Shown one piece after another: positions 1-8,653 of a stretch of DNA of 64,000 bases. The notes beneath the pieces were generated by a model. That model was given only the letters and a program-made list of their open reading frames with translations, did no database searches and was not told the DNA's origin. Location of the stretch: positions 62,001 through 126,000 of the forward strand of contig JBIKIN010000010.1 of the NCBI GenBank assembly GCA_044361595.1, written 5' to 3'. How positions within the stretch are numbered: position 1 is the stretch's first letter; every line of letters begins with the position of its first letter. This DNA comes from Pseudopedobacter sp044361595. GTDB lineage: Bacteria > Bacteroidota > Bacteroidia > Sphingobacteriales > Sphingobacteriaceae. Both the position numbers and the translations under genes were made by a program.

Positions 1-1442
1 GATTGCTCATCAAAACCTCGTAAAGTTTTAAACCCACCAATTCTAAAAGCCTCGTTATCAAATAAATTCTTTCCATTCAAAACTCCTGTATAATTATGTA
101 GGTATAAAACAGATTTACTTCCTGTTTTTAAATAATATTTCAAATTAGCAACCAATTTTATCTGCTCACTATTAGTTGATTGAAAAAAATCATTCGGCCT
201 AAAATTTTCTGAAGGATTTATCTTTCTTGAACCTATTGCTATCTGTATATCAAAATCTAAGCCTTTTAAAGGTGTAATTCTTTGGTCTAACTTAATATAA
301 GATGCTGATAAGCCATAAAATATTGTGCTAATATTTGCAAAATTGGGTATTAAAGAAATTGAATTTGATTGACCAACTTGATTACCATTAAAGTTTTCTA
401 CAAAAAAACTTAAACGCTTAGAAGTGCTAAAGTTATAATCAAAAGCTATTTTGGTAGTTAAATTTAAGAAACTACTATCTCGTTTAAACAATTGAAAATC
501 GGTATTTACACCTATTTGCGTTCTAAAAATATATGGATAATTAAATTTTAATGACAGTTCTTGAGATTGAGACGGTAAACCTCTATAATTAAAATCCAAT
601 ACTTCTCCAGCCTTAAGTGCATTTTTTAGGTTCAATTTAAAATCTCCTGTTAATTGTAATTTACCTGTTTGTGAATTTGGCAAAAAACCTATAATCCCAT
701 CAAACTGATTAGCGTTTTGTTTATCCAAAAAAACATTTACAGTTGCGCTTTCGCCACCAAACACAATTTCACTAGGCTTTAAGATTTTTAAATAGGGCAA
801 ATCTCTCAATCGAGAATCAATTAAACCTACTTTACTTTGATTATAATTTTGACTTGTTCTAAGCCCTAAATAGGAGCTTAAAAAACTTTGGCTAAGCTTT
901 GCATTACCCACTAATCTAATAGAATCTAATTTGATATTTCTATTTGGACTAACAAATATGCTAGCTTCATAAACTCCAGAAGAGTAGCTCAAGCTATCTA
1001 AAAATAAAGAAACAAAAGGATAACCATTATCCTCATAATAACTTAAAATCTTTTGATATAACTTATTTATGCTACTAAATGCAATTGGCTTTTCTCTTTT
1101 TAATTGATCTTTTAAGCTTAATTCGTCAATTAAATTAGCCGAAATATTTCCATTATTTAGTTTTAATCCGTTGTATTGTTTACCCAAACTCAAAACAATT
1201 TGTAAAGAATCGTTTTTAAATTCATAATCGGTGACATCAACATCTAAATAACCTAAAAACTTTAATCGTTCAATTTCTTTTTTTAATCCGTCAACCGCAG
1301 CAGCAGAATCTTTAAAAATTTGTGGATTAATGCTTCTAACTTTTTTATCTAATTTCAGAAAACTAAGGGTAATACTTTTTTTTTGGCTTACGCCGATTTG
1401 GGACACACATAAAAAAAATAAAAGTAAAGCTGTCCTAAGCAT
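1..1442 (-). CDS. BamA/TamA-family outer membrane protein (3' end cut off by window edge)
   Basis: The reading frame is open on the minus strand from an ATG at 1442 to the window edge, giving the first 480 residues. Residues 1-20 form a signal peptide ending near VSQ. POTRA-like segments follow (for example the ILSYYEDNGYPFVSL region), then alternating aromatic/polar strands typical of an Omp85 beta barrel. The last visible residues include TLRGF, the RGF motif of the Omp85 barrel. Family members insert or assemble outer-membrane proteins or act as surface antigens. The short POTRA part (about 170 residues) is smaller than in true BamA, so a TamA-like or accessory Omp85 protein fits better. 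It is transcribed divergently from hemW. Function beyond the fold is not resolved. Confidence 0.8.
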   Translation of the reverse strand, partial: MLRTALLLFFLCVSQIGVSQKKSITLSFLKLDKKVRSINPQIFKDSAAAVDGLKKEIERLKFLGYLDVDVTDYEFKNDSLQIVLSLGKQYNGLKLNNGNISANLIDELSLKDQLKREKPIAFSSINKLYQKILSYYEDNGYPFVSLFLDSLSYSSGVYEASIFVSPNRNIKLDSIRLVGNAKLSQSFLSSYLGLRTSQNYNQSKVGLIDSRLRDLPYLKILKPSEIVFGGESATVNVFLDKQNANQFDGIIGFLPNSQTGKLQLTGDFKLNLKNALKAGEVLDFNYRGLPSQSQELSLKFNYPYIFRTQIGVNTDFQLFKRDSSFLNLTTKIAFDYNFSTSKRLSFFVENFNGNQVGQSNSISLIPNFANISTIFYGLSASYIKLDQRITPLKGLDFDIQIAIGSRKINPSENFRPNDFFQSTNSEQIKLVANLKYYLKTGSKSVLYLHNYTGVLNGKNLFDNEAFRIGGFKTLRGFDEQ

Positions 1443-1538
1443 GAATATAACGAACGATAATTTTTTAAAAATAGCTGTATAAAAACGAAGAAAAAAATAC
1501 CAAACATAAAATTATGATAGTTAGACAAAGCATTTCCC

Positions 1539-1546
1539 TATTTTTG
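1539..1546 (+). promoter_or_regulatory. Candidate -7 box (TAnnTTTG) for hemW
   Basis: TATTTTTG matches the Bacteroidota -7 consensus TAnnTTTG and ends four bases before the hemW ATG, so transcription would begin at or next to the start codon (leaderless mRNA). No convincing -33 TTG box lies 19-22 bases upstream, which keeps confidence moderate. Confidence 0.45.
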
Positions 1547-1550
1547 CAGC

Positions 1551-2690
1551 ATGGCAGGTATTTATATTCACATTCCGTTTTGCAAGCAAGCTTGCCATTA
1601 TTGCGATTTTCATTTCTCAACTTCTCTAAAACATAAAGATGATTTATTGCAATGCATTCATCAGGAGATTAAACTGCAAAAATCTTATTTAGAAAATCAA
1701 ACTGTAGAAACTATCTATTTTGGAGGAGGAACTCCTTCCCTACTCAGCGCTTCAGAAGTAGACCGAATTATTGATATTGTTCATCAAAACTTTGAGGTTT
1801 CTAAACAACCAGAAATCACTTTAGAGTCCAATCCAGATGATTTAGGTATTGAAAAATTAAAAGAATTTAAAAATACCAATATTAACCGCTTAAGTATTGG
1901 AGTACAATCTTTTTTTGACGAAGATTTAAAATGGATGAACAGGGCGCATAAAGCTAATGAAGCTGAAAGCTCAATAAAAAGAGCTCAAGATTACGGATTA
2001 GAGAACATTACCATAGATTTAATTTATGGCTACCCATTATTGAGCGACGAGAAATGGGAAACCAACATCAATAAAACCATCGAATTTGATATTCCACATA
2101 TATCTTCTTACAGTATGACAGTTGAACCCCAAACTGCCTTGGCAAGTTTCATTAATAAGGGAAAACAAATTGCCATGGATGAGACTCAAAGTGCAGCTCA
2201 ATTTCAAATCTTAATACAAGAACTTACTCAAAACGGGTTCGAGCATTACGAGATATCTAACTTTGCTAAGCCCGGGAAATATTCTAAACATAATACAAAC
2301 TATTGGCGTGGGGTTCATTATTTAGGTATTGGTCCTTCAGCTCATTCTTTTAATGGCAAAAGCAGGCAGTGGAATATAGCTAACAATGCAAAGTATATTC
2401 AAGAATTAGAGACTAAGAAAATTCCATTCACCCTAGAAGTTTTAACTTTAGAAAATAAGTTTAACGAATATGTAATGACTAGCCTGCGGACACAGTGGGG
2501 CATAGATTTAGAGAAAATTAAAATAGATTATGGTCTAGATTATAAAAATAAATTATTGGCTTTCGCCGATGAACACATTAACGATAACTTATTGGCTTTC
2601 GCCGATGAAAAACTTAAATTAACACTTAAAGGAAAATTATTTGCAGATAAAATTGCTGCTGACTTATTTATTACCGATGACGAATTTTAA
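1551..2690 (+). CDS. hemW: Radical SAM haem chaperone HemW (coproporphyrinogen III oxidase-like)
   Basis: The 379-aa protein has the radical SAM cysteine motif CKQACHYC near residues 10-17 followed by DFHF, the HemW signature (HemN has a different sequence after the third Cys). The glycine-rich FGGGTPS motif for SAM binding is near residue 58. HemW binds haem and a 4Fe-4S cluster and is thought to deliver haem to respiratory enzymes, which suits the large cytochrome operon in this window; it is often misannotated as hemN. Near the C-terminus a 12-residue stretch beginning LLAFADE is duplicated in tandem, an oddity described separately. The stop overlaps the start of the next gene, so the two are probably co-transcribed. 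Confidence 0.9.
   Translation: MAGIYIHIPFCKQACHYCDFHFSTSLKHKDDLLQCIHQEIKLQKSYLENQTVETIYFGGGTPSLLSASEVDRIIDIVHQNFEVSKQPEITLESNPDDLGIEKLKEFKNTNINRLSIGVQSFFDEDLKWMNRAHKANEAESSIKRAQDYGLENITIDLIYGYPLLSDEKWETNINKTIEFDIPHISSYSMTVEPQTALASFINKGKQIAMDETQSAAQFQILIQELTQNGFEHYEISNFAKPGKYSKHNTNYWRGVHYLGIGPSAHSFNGKSRQWNIANNAKYIQELETKKIPFTLEVLTLENKFNEYVMTSLRTQWGIDLEKIKIDYGLDYKNKLLAFADEHINDNLLAFADEKLKLTLKGKLFADKIAADLFITDDEF
2553..2609 (+). repeat. In-frame 36-bp tandem duplication inside hemW
   Basis: A 21-bp unit occurs at 2553-2573 and again, identical, at 2589-2609 (period 36 bp). It encodes LLAFADE twice in the same frame, adding 12 residues just before the C-terminal winged-helix-like segment of HemW. 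Perfect identity suggests a recent slippage or duplication event. Confidence 0.85.
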
Positions 2691-3474
2691 AAATAAAATA
2701 GTTTGGATAACCGGCGCTTCATCTGGAATTGGAGAAGCATTAGTTTATGAGTTAAATGAAGCTGGCGCCAAACTTATTGTTTCTTCTCGCAAAGCTGATG
2801 CCTTATATCAAGTAAAACAGAAGTGTAAAAAGAATCCTCTAGACATTCATGTGTTACCTGTAGACTTAGAGCAAACCGAAAGTTTATCTAGCAAAGCAAA
2901 CGACGCATGGAAAATTTATGGACGTATTGATATCTTAATTAACGCCGGAGGAATAAGTCAGCGAAGTGAGGTAGTAGATACTTTATTAGCCGTTGAACAA
3001 AAAATAATGAGTATTAATTTTTGGGGAACTGTAAGTTTAAGCAAAGCAATTTTACCAAAAATGATAGCACAAGGCAGCGGAAACTTAGTTGTAATCAGTT
3101 CGCTTGTGGGTAAATTTGGTACTCAGTTTAGAAGTACCTATTCAGCATCTAAACACGCACTGCATGGTTACTTTGATAGTTTAAGAAACGAAGTTTTTGA
3201 TAAAGGAATTTCGGTTAACATCATTTGCCCTGGATTTATTAGAACAAATGTTACCATCAACTCGGTTACATCTGATGGTGGCGTTTATGGTAAAATGGAC
3301 CAAAACCAAGAAGATGGCATGAGCGCAAAAAACTGCGCTATTAAAATTTTAGAGGCTATTGCTAAAAACAAGGAAGAGGTACTAATTGGAGGAAAAGAAA
3401 CTTATGGTGTTTACATTAAAAGGTTTTTACCAAAATATTTCTCTAAAATGATTAGAAAAAGAAAAGTTATTTAA
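2677..3474 (+). CDS. Short-chain dehydrogenase/reductase (SDR)
   Basis: A 265-aa classical SDR. The cofactor motif GASSGIG lies near the N-terminus, NAGG near residue 88, the catalytic serine in VVISS and the catalytic pair in YSASK. The ATG at 2677 is preferred over an in-frame ATG 36 bases upstream because it puts the Rossmann strand (KIVWITG) about eight residues from the start and overlaps the hemW stop by only 14 bases. The substrate is not predictable; relatives are often annotated as generic SDRs acting on steroid-like or acyl substrates. It is probably translated from the hemW transcript and ends at a strong bidirectional terminator. Confidence 0.85.
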   Translation: MTNFKNKIVWITGASSGIGEALVYELNEAGAKLIVSSRKADALYQVKQKCKKNPLDIHVLPVDLEQTESLSSKANDAWKIYGRIDILINAGGISQRSEVVDTLLAVEQKIMSINFWGTVSLSKAILPKMIAQGSGNLVVISSLVGKFGTQFRSTYSASKHALHGYFDSLRNEVFDKGISVNIICPGFIRTNVTINSVTSDGGVYGKMDQNQEDGMSAKNCAIKILEAIAKNKEEVLIGGKETYGVYIKRFLPKYFSKMIRKRKVI

Positions 3475-3477
3475 CAC

Positions 3478-3508
3478 AAAAGCCGATTTAAATATTAAAT
3501 CGGCTTTT
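3478..3508. terminator. Bidirectional intrinsic terminator between SDR gene and pgk
   Basis: A perfect 14-bp stem (AAAAGCCGATTTAA / TTAAATCGGCTTTT) with a 3-base loop is flanked by A and T runs on the two sides, so it can end both the plus-strand SDR transcript and the minus-strand pgk transcript. Confidence 0.85.
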
Positions 3509-3529
3509 GATTAATTAATATTTAAAGTT

Positions 3530-4723
3530 TTAATCTAAAATTGCTTTAACGCCAGGTAATTCTTTGCCCTCCATGTACTCTAACAGGGCGCCTCCACCTG
3601 TAGATACATAACTCACTTGTTCTTCCATGCCAAATTTAGCAACTGCAGCTGCTGAGTCGCCACCCCCTATGAGAGAGAAGGCTCCATTTTCTGTAGCTTC
3701 TACCACAGCGTTGGCAACAGCTTTTGTTCCATTTTCAAATTTAGGCATCTCAAAAACACCCATTGGCCCATTCCATAAAATGGTTTTAGACTTGGCAATA
3801 ATGCCTGCAAATTTTTTGATAGTATCTTCACCAATATCTAAGCCCATCCAATTGTCTTTGATGTGGTCGTTATAAGCATTTCCTGTTTCTGCATCGTTAG
3901 AAAAGGCATCCGCAATTACAGAATCTGTAGGAATAATCATGTTTACTCCTTTTTCATTAGCCTTTTTGATCAATTCTTTAGCTAAATCTAATTTATCTTC
4001 TTCTACTAAAGATTTTCCAATTTTACCCCCATTAGCTTTAATAAAAGTATATGTCATACCGCCGCCAATCAGTAAATTATCTACTTTATCTAATAACTTT
4101 TCTATTAGCAAAATTTTATCAGACACTTTTGCCCCTCCCATAATTGCGGTAAAAGGGCGCTCGGGGTTATTTAATACTTTTTCTGCATTAGCTAACTCTG
4201 AGCCCATTAAGTATCCAAAATATTTAGAACTTGGGAAAAATTTAGCAATTATTGCCGTAGAAGCATGAGCTCTATGAGCGGTACCAAAGGCATCATTTAC
4301 ATAAATATCACCAAGTTGAGCTAGTTTTTGAGCAAATGCTTCATCTCCTTTTTCTTCTTCTTTGTAAAAACGTAGGTTTTCTAGCAATAAAACTCCACCA
4401 ATTTGAAGGTTTTTGGCTAATTCTTGTGCTTGTGCTCCAATGCAATCATCGGCAAAAGCTACACTTGTACCCAAAAGTTCTGATAAATGCGCTACGATAT
4501 GCTTTAAAGAATATTTATTTGTTGGGCCATCTTTTGGACGACCTAAGTGCGACATTAAAATTACGCTACCGCCATCTTTTAAAATCTTTGTAATTGTAGG
4601 CAATGCCGCAGTAATACGCTTATCGTCTGTTATATTGAAATCAGAATCTAGAGGAACATTAAAATCAACTCTGATTAATGCCTTCTTCCCTGAAAAATTA
4701 ATATCATCTATTGTTTTCATCAT
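3530..4723 (-). CDS. pgk: Phosphoglycerate kinase
   Basis: The 397-aa protein is the usual length for bacterial Pgk and carries its landmarks: RVDFNVPLD at the N-terminus (3-phosphoglycerate binding), SHLGRP near residue 60, AHRAHAS (substrate-binding loop), MGGAKVSDK, and the nucleotide-binding GGGDSAAA near the C-terminus. It transfers phosphate from 1,3-bisphosphoglycerate to ADP in glycolysis (reversed in gluconeogenesis) in the cytoplasm. The protein begins with two methionines, so either ATG could be used. It is a single-gene unit: convergent with the SDR gene and separated from the DUF4403 gene by 140 bp. Confidence 0.97.
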   Translation of the reverse strand: MMKTIDDINFSGKKALIRVDFNVPLDSDFNITDDKRITAALPTITKILKDGGSVILMSHLGRPKDGPTNKYSLKHIVAHLSELLGTSVAFADDCIGAQAQELAKNLQIGGVLLLENLRFYKEEEKGDEAFAQKLAQLGDIYVNDAFGTAHRAHASTAIIAKFFPSSKYFGYLMGSELANAEKVLNNPERPFTAIMGGAKVSDKILLIEKLLDKVDNLLIGGGMTYTFIKANGGKIGKSLVEEDKLDLAKELIKKANEKGVNMIIPTDSVIADAFSNDAETGNAYNDHIKDNWMGLDIGEDTIKKFAGIIAKSKTILWNGPMGVFEMPKFENGTKAVANAVVEATENGAFSLIGGGDSAAAVAKFGMEEQVSYVSTGGGALLEYMEGKELPGVKAILD

Positions 4724-4863
4724 TATTTTAATTTCATGCTAAACTAACAATCATAAAGTAAACTTTATCATGCCTTATTTAAAAATTTGTCTATTTTACA
4801 ATATAATTCATTAATAAAGTGAATAATTGAGGGCAATTAATTGACTATAATAGCTAAAGTAAA

Positions 4864-6261
4864 TTACTCTAATCCATCAATGGTAACCGCAACATTCCCA
4901 GTTGCTACAACCATGGCTACAATTGCATTTGGTGTTAAAATTACTTTATTGGGTGTAATACCATTTAACTTTCCGTTTACTTTCACGCCTTTCATAGGCT
5001 CATAATTAGTAAGATAACTTGACATAGACTTTTCTCCTTCAGCAAGCTGCTCGGCAATTGAAAAACGGCATGCGTCAGACATTTTTTTCAGAATTAATCC
5101 GTGAGCTAGCCAATTACCTATTTTAAGCAATTTACTTTTAGAATCTAAGACAAAATCTACTTGATCTAGATAAATCTCTTTCTTTTCAGCGTCGTAAGCT
5201 GGAATACCCGTTAAATAAAAATCGCCATTTACAGATCCACTTAAATTTAATGCTACAATCATTTTACCCTCTTTACCCCATAATTCAACTTTGTTTACGG
5301 TAACACTTCGCTTTCCTGACTCGAATTTCTGACCAGCAAAATTTTTGCTTACTATACTAGAAGCATAGGTATAAGTTGCAAAGGCCGCTACGTTAGCCTT
5401 AAACTCATTTGGCATTTTATCAATTGCTTTTAATAATACGCTTGCTCTATCAAATGTATTTTTAGGTTTGCTACCTATAGCTGTTTCTAAATAAGCTTTT
5501 AAGCCTAAATTAGCAGTGATTTTTTGATTTGCTACGCTAGCTTTAGAAGCATAAACTTCTACTGGTTGCATCACAAACCAAGATTCATAGGTTTCGTTTA
5601 CTTTAGTGGGTTCACTAAATGCTTGCAAAGCGTCTAAAACGTAAGGTTTAATATCTAGGGATTCTTTAATCGCATCATCAACTAATTTAGATAGAGTAGG
5701 CTTAAAAATAGTAATTGCGGGGTTTATTAAATAAGTAATTGGAATAGATTTACCCGCTACCACAACAGATGGAGATTCTTTCCAAGCAATATTTTGGATG
5801 GTTGTTTGTGTGGTAATTTTCCAATCTTTTAAACCTACAATAGCACTTAATCTAACAGTACCATTAAGATAAAAATCTTTTACGTCTGAAAGATTAATAC
5901 CAAAAGACTCCATTCCGTACTTCACTTTACCATTAATTCTTAAAGGAAAATCCATAATAATTTTACCATCCTTTTCACTAATAATAATGTTACTTTGCTT
6001 GTAAACCTTCATCATTAAGTTATCAGAATCAAAAGAATTATCCTCGTAAATTAATCCGGTTAAATATTTATTGGTTTGGGTTTGCAAATCTTTAACGGTA
6101 ACCACTACTGGCATATTAATAAAAGAAAGTTGCTTTTCATAAACTACTTCTGACGAAGTATAATCTGGTAAGGGCTTTAATGCGGCAACTTGTTTAGTTG
6201 TGCTACAAGATGAAAATCCAATTATAGCTGATGTGATTAAAATATAGTTTAATAATTTCAT
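4864..6261 (-). CDS. DUF4403 family lipoprotein
   Basis: A 465-aa protein with a lipoprotein signal peptide: hydrophobic residues 5-16, then a lipobox ending in FSSC, with Cys19 as the lipidated residue. The rest is a soluble beta-rich sequence matching what I recognise as DUF4403, a Bacteroidota-restricted family of unknown function with duplicated lipid-binding-like halves. It is probably anchored in the periplasm or outer membrane. A TATCTTTG -7 box lies 20 bases upstream of the start at 6281-6288. No neighbour hints at a role. Confidence 0.8.
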   Translation of the reverse strand: MKLLNYILITSAIIGFSSCSTTKQVAALKPLPDYTSSEVVYEKQLSFINMPVVVTVKDLQTQTNKYLTGLIYEDNSFDSDNLMMKVYKQSNIIISEKDGKIIMDFPLRINGKVKYGMESFGINLSDVKDFYLNGTVRLSAIVGLKDWKITTQTTIQNIAWKESPSVVVAGKSIPITYLINPAITIFKPTLSKLVDDAIKESLDIKPYVLDALQAFSEPTKVNETYESWFVMQPVEVYASKASVANQKITANLGLKAYLETAIGSKPKNTFDRASVLLKAIDKMPNEFKANVAAFATYTYASSIVSKNFAGQKFESGKRSVTVNKVELWGKEGKMIVALNLSGSVNGDFYLTGIPAYDAEKKEIYLDQVDFVLDSKSKLLKIGNWLAHGLILKKMSDACRFSIAEQLAEGEKSMSSYLTNYEPMKGVKVNGKLNGITPNKVILTPNAIVAMVVATGNVAVTIDGLE

Positions 6262-6280
6262 ATCTTATTTTTAAAGAATG

Positions 6281-6288
6281 CAAAGATA
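6281..6288 (-). promoter_or_regulatory. Candidate -7 box for the DUF4403 gene
   Basis: On the minus strand the sequence reads TATCTTTG, a full match to TAnnTTTG, 19 bases before the ATG. A clear -33 box was not seen. Confidence 0.4.
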
Positions 6289-6439
6289 AATTGGAAATCT
6301 CTATTATTAATAATTTGGGTAATTTTATTTTAATAGAATTTTACAATAAGAAAAGCTTTAAACTCATCTAAAATGAGGAGTTGATTAGCTATTAAAAGAT
6401 AATAGATTTAATAAAACCTGCCTTATTTTAAGTAAATCG

Positions 6440-6589
6440 TTAAACAGGCTCTGAAAGAAAGTTAATGATAAATGAAAATATAGCTAGAACTAGCAAAATA
6501 TGAATTAATAACCCTAAACCAAATATAAATACCCCCACAAGCCAGGCTATAAAAAAGCCAATAGCTAAAACTTTCAATACCACTCTCAT
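6440..6589 (-). CDS. Small membrane protein (lmo0937-like / DUF5670-type), 49 aa
   Basis: An ATG at 6589 opens a 49-codon frame that reads as two short hydrophobic helices (near residues 7-20 and 25-43) with the GLGLLIHILLVLAIF stretch recognisable from the lmo0937 family of tiny membrane proteins. Function is unknown; relatives are often stress-induced hydrophobic peptides. The gene is isolated in the 477-bp gap between lepB and the DUF4403 gene, downstream of the lepB terminator, so it needs its own promoter, which I could not identify with confidence. Confidence 0.7.
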   Translation of the reverse strand: MRVVLKVLAIGFFIAWLVGVFIFGLGLLIHILLVLAIFSFIINFLSEPV

Positions 6590-6677
6590 TTACTTTTGTT
6601 TTTTAGTAATCTCAAAACAAAGGATATGCCAAAGTGACTTTTAGCCGAAAATGTTACACTAATAGATTTAAAAAAAA

Positions 6678-6719
6678 ATCCCCAAAACTAATGACTATAA
6701 AGCTATTAGGTTTGGGGAT
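6678..6719 (-). terminator. Intrinsic terminator after lepB
   Basis: ATCCCCAAAACTAAT (6678-6692) pairs with ATTAGGTTTGGGGAT (6705-6719), with one wobble/mismatch, and on the minus strand is followed by nine T residues. It closes the parA-to-lepB operon. Confidence 0.8.
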
Positions 6720-6738
6720 AACTCTTTATATCTTACTA

Positions 6739-7839
6739 TTATTTAATACCCATTAATAAACGATTCCATCTAATTTTAGAAAAGAAAGAACCATTTTCAT
6801 TCCAACTCATCCAAACAAAAAGGGCTTTACCAACAATATGGTCTTCAGGTACAAAGCCCCAATACCTAGAGTCTAATGAGTTGTGTCTATTATCTCCCAT
6901 CATCCAATAATAATTCATTTTAAAAGTGTATGAATCTGATTTTTGCCCATTAATGTAAAAATCATTTCCTTTAACTTCTAATTTATTACCTTCATAGAGT
7001 TCTATTGCTCTACGATAAACAGGAAAATTTAAACTATCTAATTTAACTGTCCACCCTTTTTTAGGAATAATGATTGAACCAAAATTATCTTGGTTCCATT
7101 TAATACGAGGATCTGACGGAAAAACTTGCTGACCTTGCGTATTTTTTTGATCAATAACTTGCGTAAAATCTATTATACTTGGTAGCTTCTTAATTTCCGC
7201 AGCTCTTTCTTTGGTTACATTAAAAATATACTCGTTGTTAGTAACCCTTTGCTTATCATCTGGATTAATATCTTCAAAAAGTAGTGGGTTAAACTCCGAG
7301 CCATCGGTTTTAGCGTAATACTGTGTCTGACTCATTACTGGTAAATCGGTTAATTTACCATTAATATAAACCTTAGCATCTATAATTTCTAAAGTATCGC
7401 CTGCAATTCCTACACAACGCTTAATGTAATTTTCTCTTTTGTCTATTGGTCGATTTAATGGAGCATCAGCATCCATAGGGTAGTTAAAAACTACAACATC
7501 ATTTCTCTTTATGTCACCTAATCCTGGTAAACGATAAAAAGGCAATTGTAAACCATCCCAATATGCTTTTGTATTAATTAATGGCATAGTATGGTGTGCG
7601 AATGGAAACGCAATTGGAGTAATTGGCGTACGAGCACCATAATTTACCTTACTCACAAAAAGAAAGTCACCTACCAAAAGGGAACGCTCCATAGAAGCCG
7701 TAGGGATAGTATAGGCTTCAATAAATAACCCTCTAATAATTGTAGCTGCTATAACTGCAAAAACAACTGCATCAATCCATTCTCTGGTTGCGCTTTTTTT
7801 CTTTTTTTCTTTATTTTTTTTCCAAAATTTCCAGTTCAT
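6739..7839 (-). CDS. lepB: Signal peptidase I
   Basis: A 366-aa type I signal peptidase. After a lysine-rich cytoplasmic start comes one membrane helix (about residues 21-40), then the catalytic box TIPTASM with nucleophile Ser49, the general-base lysine in NYIKRCVG, and the MMGDNRHNSLDSR box near the C-terminus. It cleaves signal peptides of Sec-exported proteins on the periplasmic side. It is longer than the E. coli core because of an insertion of about 100 residues between the lysine box and the MGDN box, common in Bacteroidota. It lies nine bases after dapB and is the last gene of the par-dap-lep operon. Confidence 0.95.
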   Translation of the reverse strand: MNWKFWKKNKEKKKKSATREWIDAVVFAVIAATIIRGLFIEAYTIPTASMERSLLVGDFLFVSKVNYGARTPITPIAFPFAHHTMPLINTKAYWDGLQLPFYRLPGLGDIKRNDVVVFNYPMDADAPLNRPIDKRENYIKRCVGIAGDTLEIIDAKVYINGKLTDLPVMSQTQYYAKTDGSEFNPLLFEDINPDDKQRVTNNEYIFNVTKERAAEIKKLPSIIDFTQVIDQKNTQGQQVFPSDPRIKWNQDNFGSIIIPKKGWTVKLDSLNFPVYRRAIELYEGNKLEVKGNDFYINGQKSDSYTFKMNYYWMMGDNRHNSLDSRYWGFVPEDHIVGKALFVWMSWNENGSFFSKIRWNRLLMGIK

Positions 7840-7848
7840 TTCTAACGC

Positions 7849-8592
7849 TTAATCGTTTAAATTATACATTTCTTTTACTGAGAAAAATCCAGTTTTCTCT
7901 TTTAACCACTCAGCTGCTAATACTGCTCCTAAAGCAAACCCTTGGCGGCCGTGTGCTTCGTGTTTTAATTCTAATCTATCTACATCAGAATCGTAAATTA
8001 CAGAATGTGTTCCTGGCACCTCTCCTTCTCTATAAGAAGAAATGATTAGATGCTGCGGGGAGTGAATTGTTACTGGATCGTCTGCTTTTACATCAACCCA
8101 TTCTGTTTTTTGTTTAAACTCTGATAAAATATCCTCAGCTATGGTTATGGCTGTACCACTTGGCGAGTCTAATTTATGTACGTGATGAATCTCTTCTACT
8201 GCCACATCATACTCAGCAGAGAATTTATTCATCATTTTAGCCACTTGTTGATTGATTTGAAAGAATATATTTACGCCAACGCTAAAATTAGAGCCATACA
8301 TAACGGTTGCGTTATTTTCCTCACAATTGTTTTTAATCTCTTGCAAATGACCATACCAACCTGTGGTACCTACAACTATTGGAGTTTGAGCCTCAATTGC
8401 TAAATTAATATTATCTAAAACAGATGAGGGAGTACTAAACTCGATTGCAACGTCGGCTTTTTTAAGATTTTCTATTGTTAAATCTGCTAGGTTATCTTGG
8501 TCTATCACTAACACAATTTCATGATTTCTGTCTAAAGCGATTGACTCAATCATTTTACCCATTTTACCATAACCTATTAAAGCAATTCTCAT
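7849..8592 (-). CDS. dapB: 4-hydroxy-tetrahydrodipicolinate reductase
   Basis: A 247-aa DapB. Visible motifs are the dinucleotide-binding start ALIGYGKMGKMIE, GTTGW, the catalytic/substrate loop with HHVHKLDSPSGTA (His pair and Lys), and the C-terminal RQGFALGAVLAAEWL. It reduces 4-hydroxy-tetrahydrodipicolinate with NAD(P)H in the diaminopimelate/lysine pathway and so feeds peptidoglycan synthesis. It is about 20 residues shorter than E. coli DapB, normal for the phylum. It sits between the DUF5683 gene and lepB in the same transcription unit. Confidence 0.95.
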   Translation of the reverse strand: MRIALIGYGKMGKMIESIALDRNHEIVLVIDQDNLADLTIENLKKADVAIEFSTPSSVLDNINLAIEAQTPIVVGTTGWYGHLQEIKNNCEENNATVMYGSNFSVGVNIFFQINQQVAKMMNKFSAEYDVAVEEIHHVHKLDSPSGTAITIAEDILSEFKQKTEWVDVKADDPVTIHSPQHLIISSYREGEVPGTHSVIYDSDVDRLELKHEAHGRQGFALGAVLAAEWLKEKTGFFSVKEMYNLND

Positions 8593-8653
8593 GATGGATT
8601 ATTTTTAGCAGTTTATAATTTATTGCGAATATGATAAAAACTGTGTTACTAGA

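Noticed and set aside
3627..4742. Several plus-strand frames opposite pgk
   Set aside because: They are antisense shadows of a clear, conserved pgk gene and have no motifs of their own.
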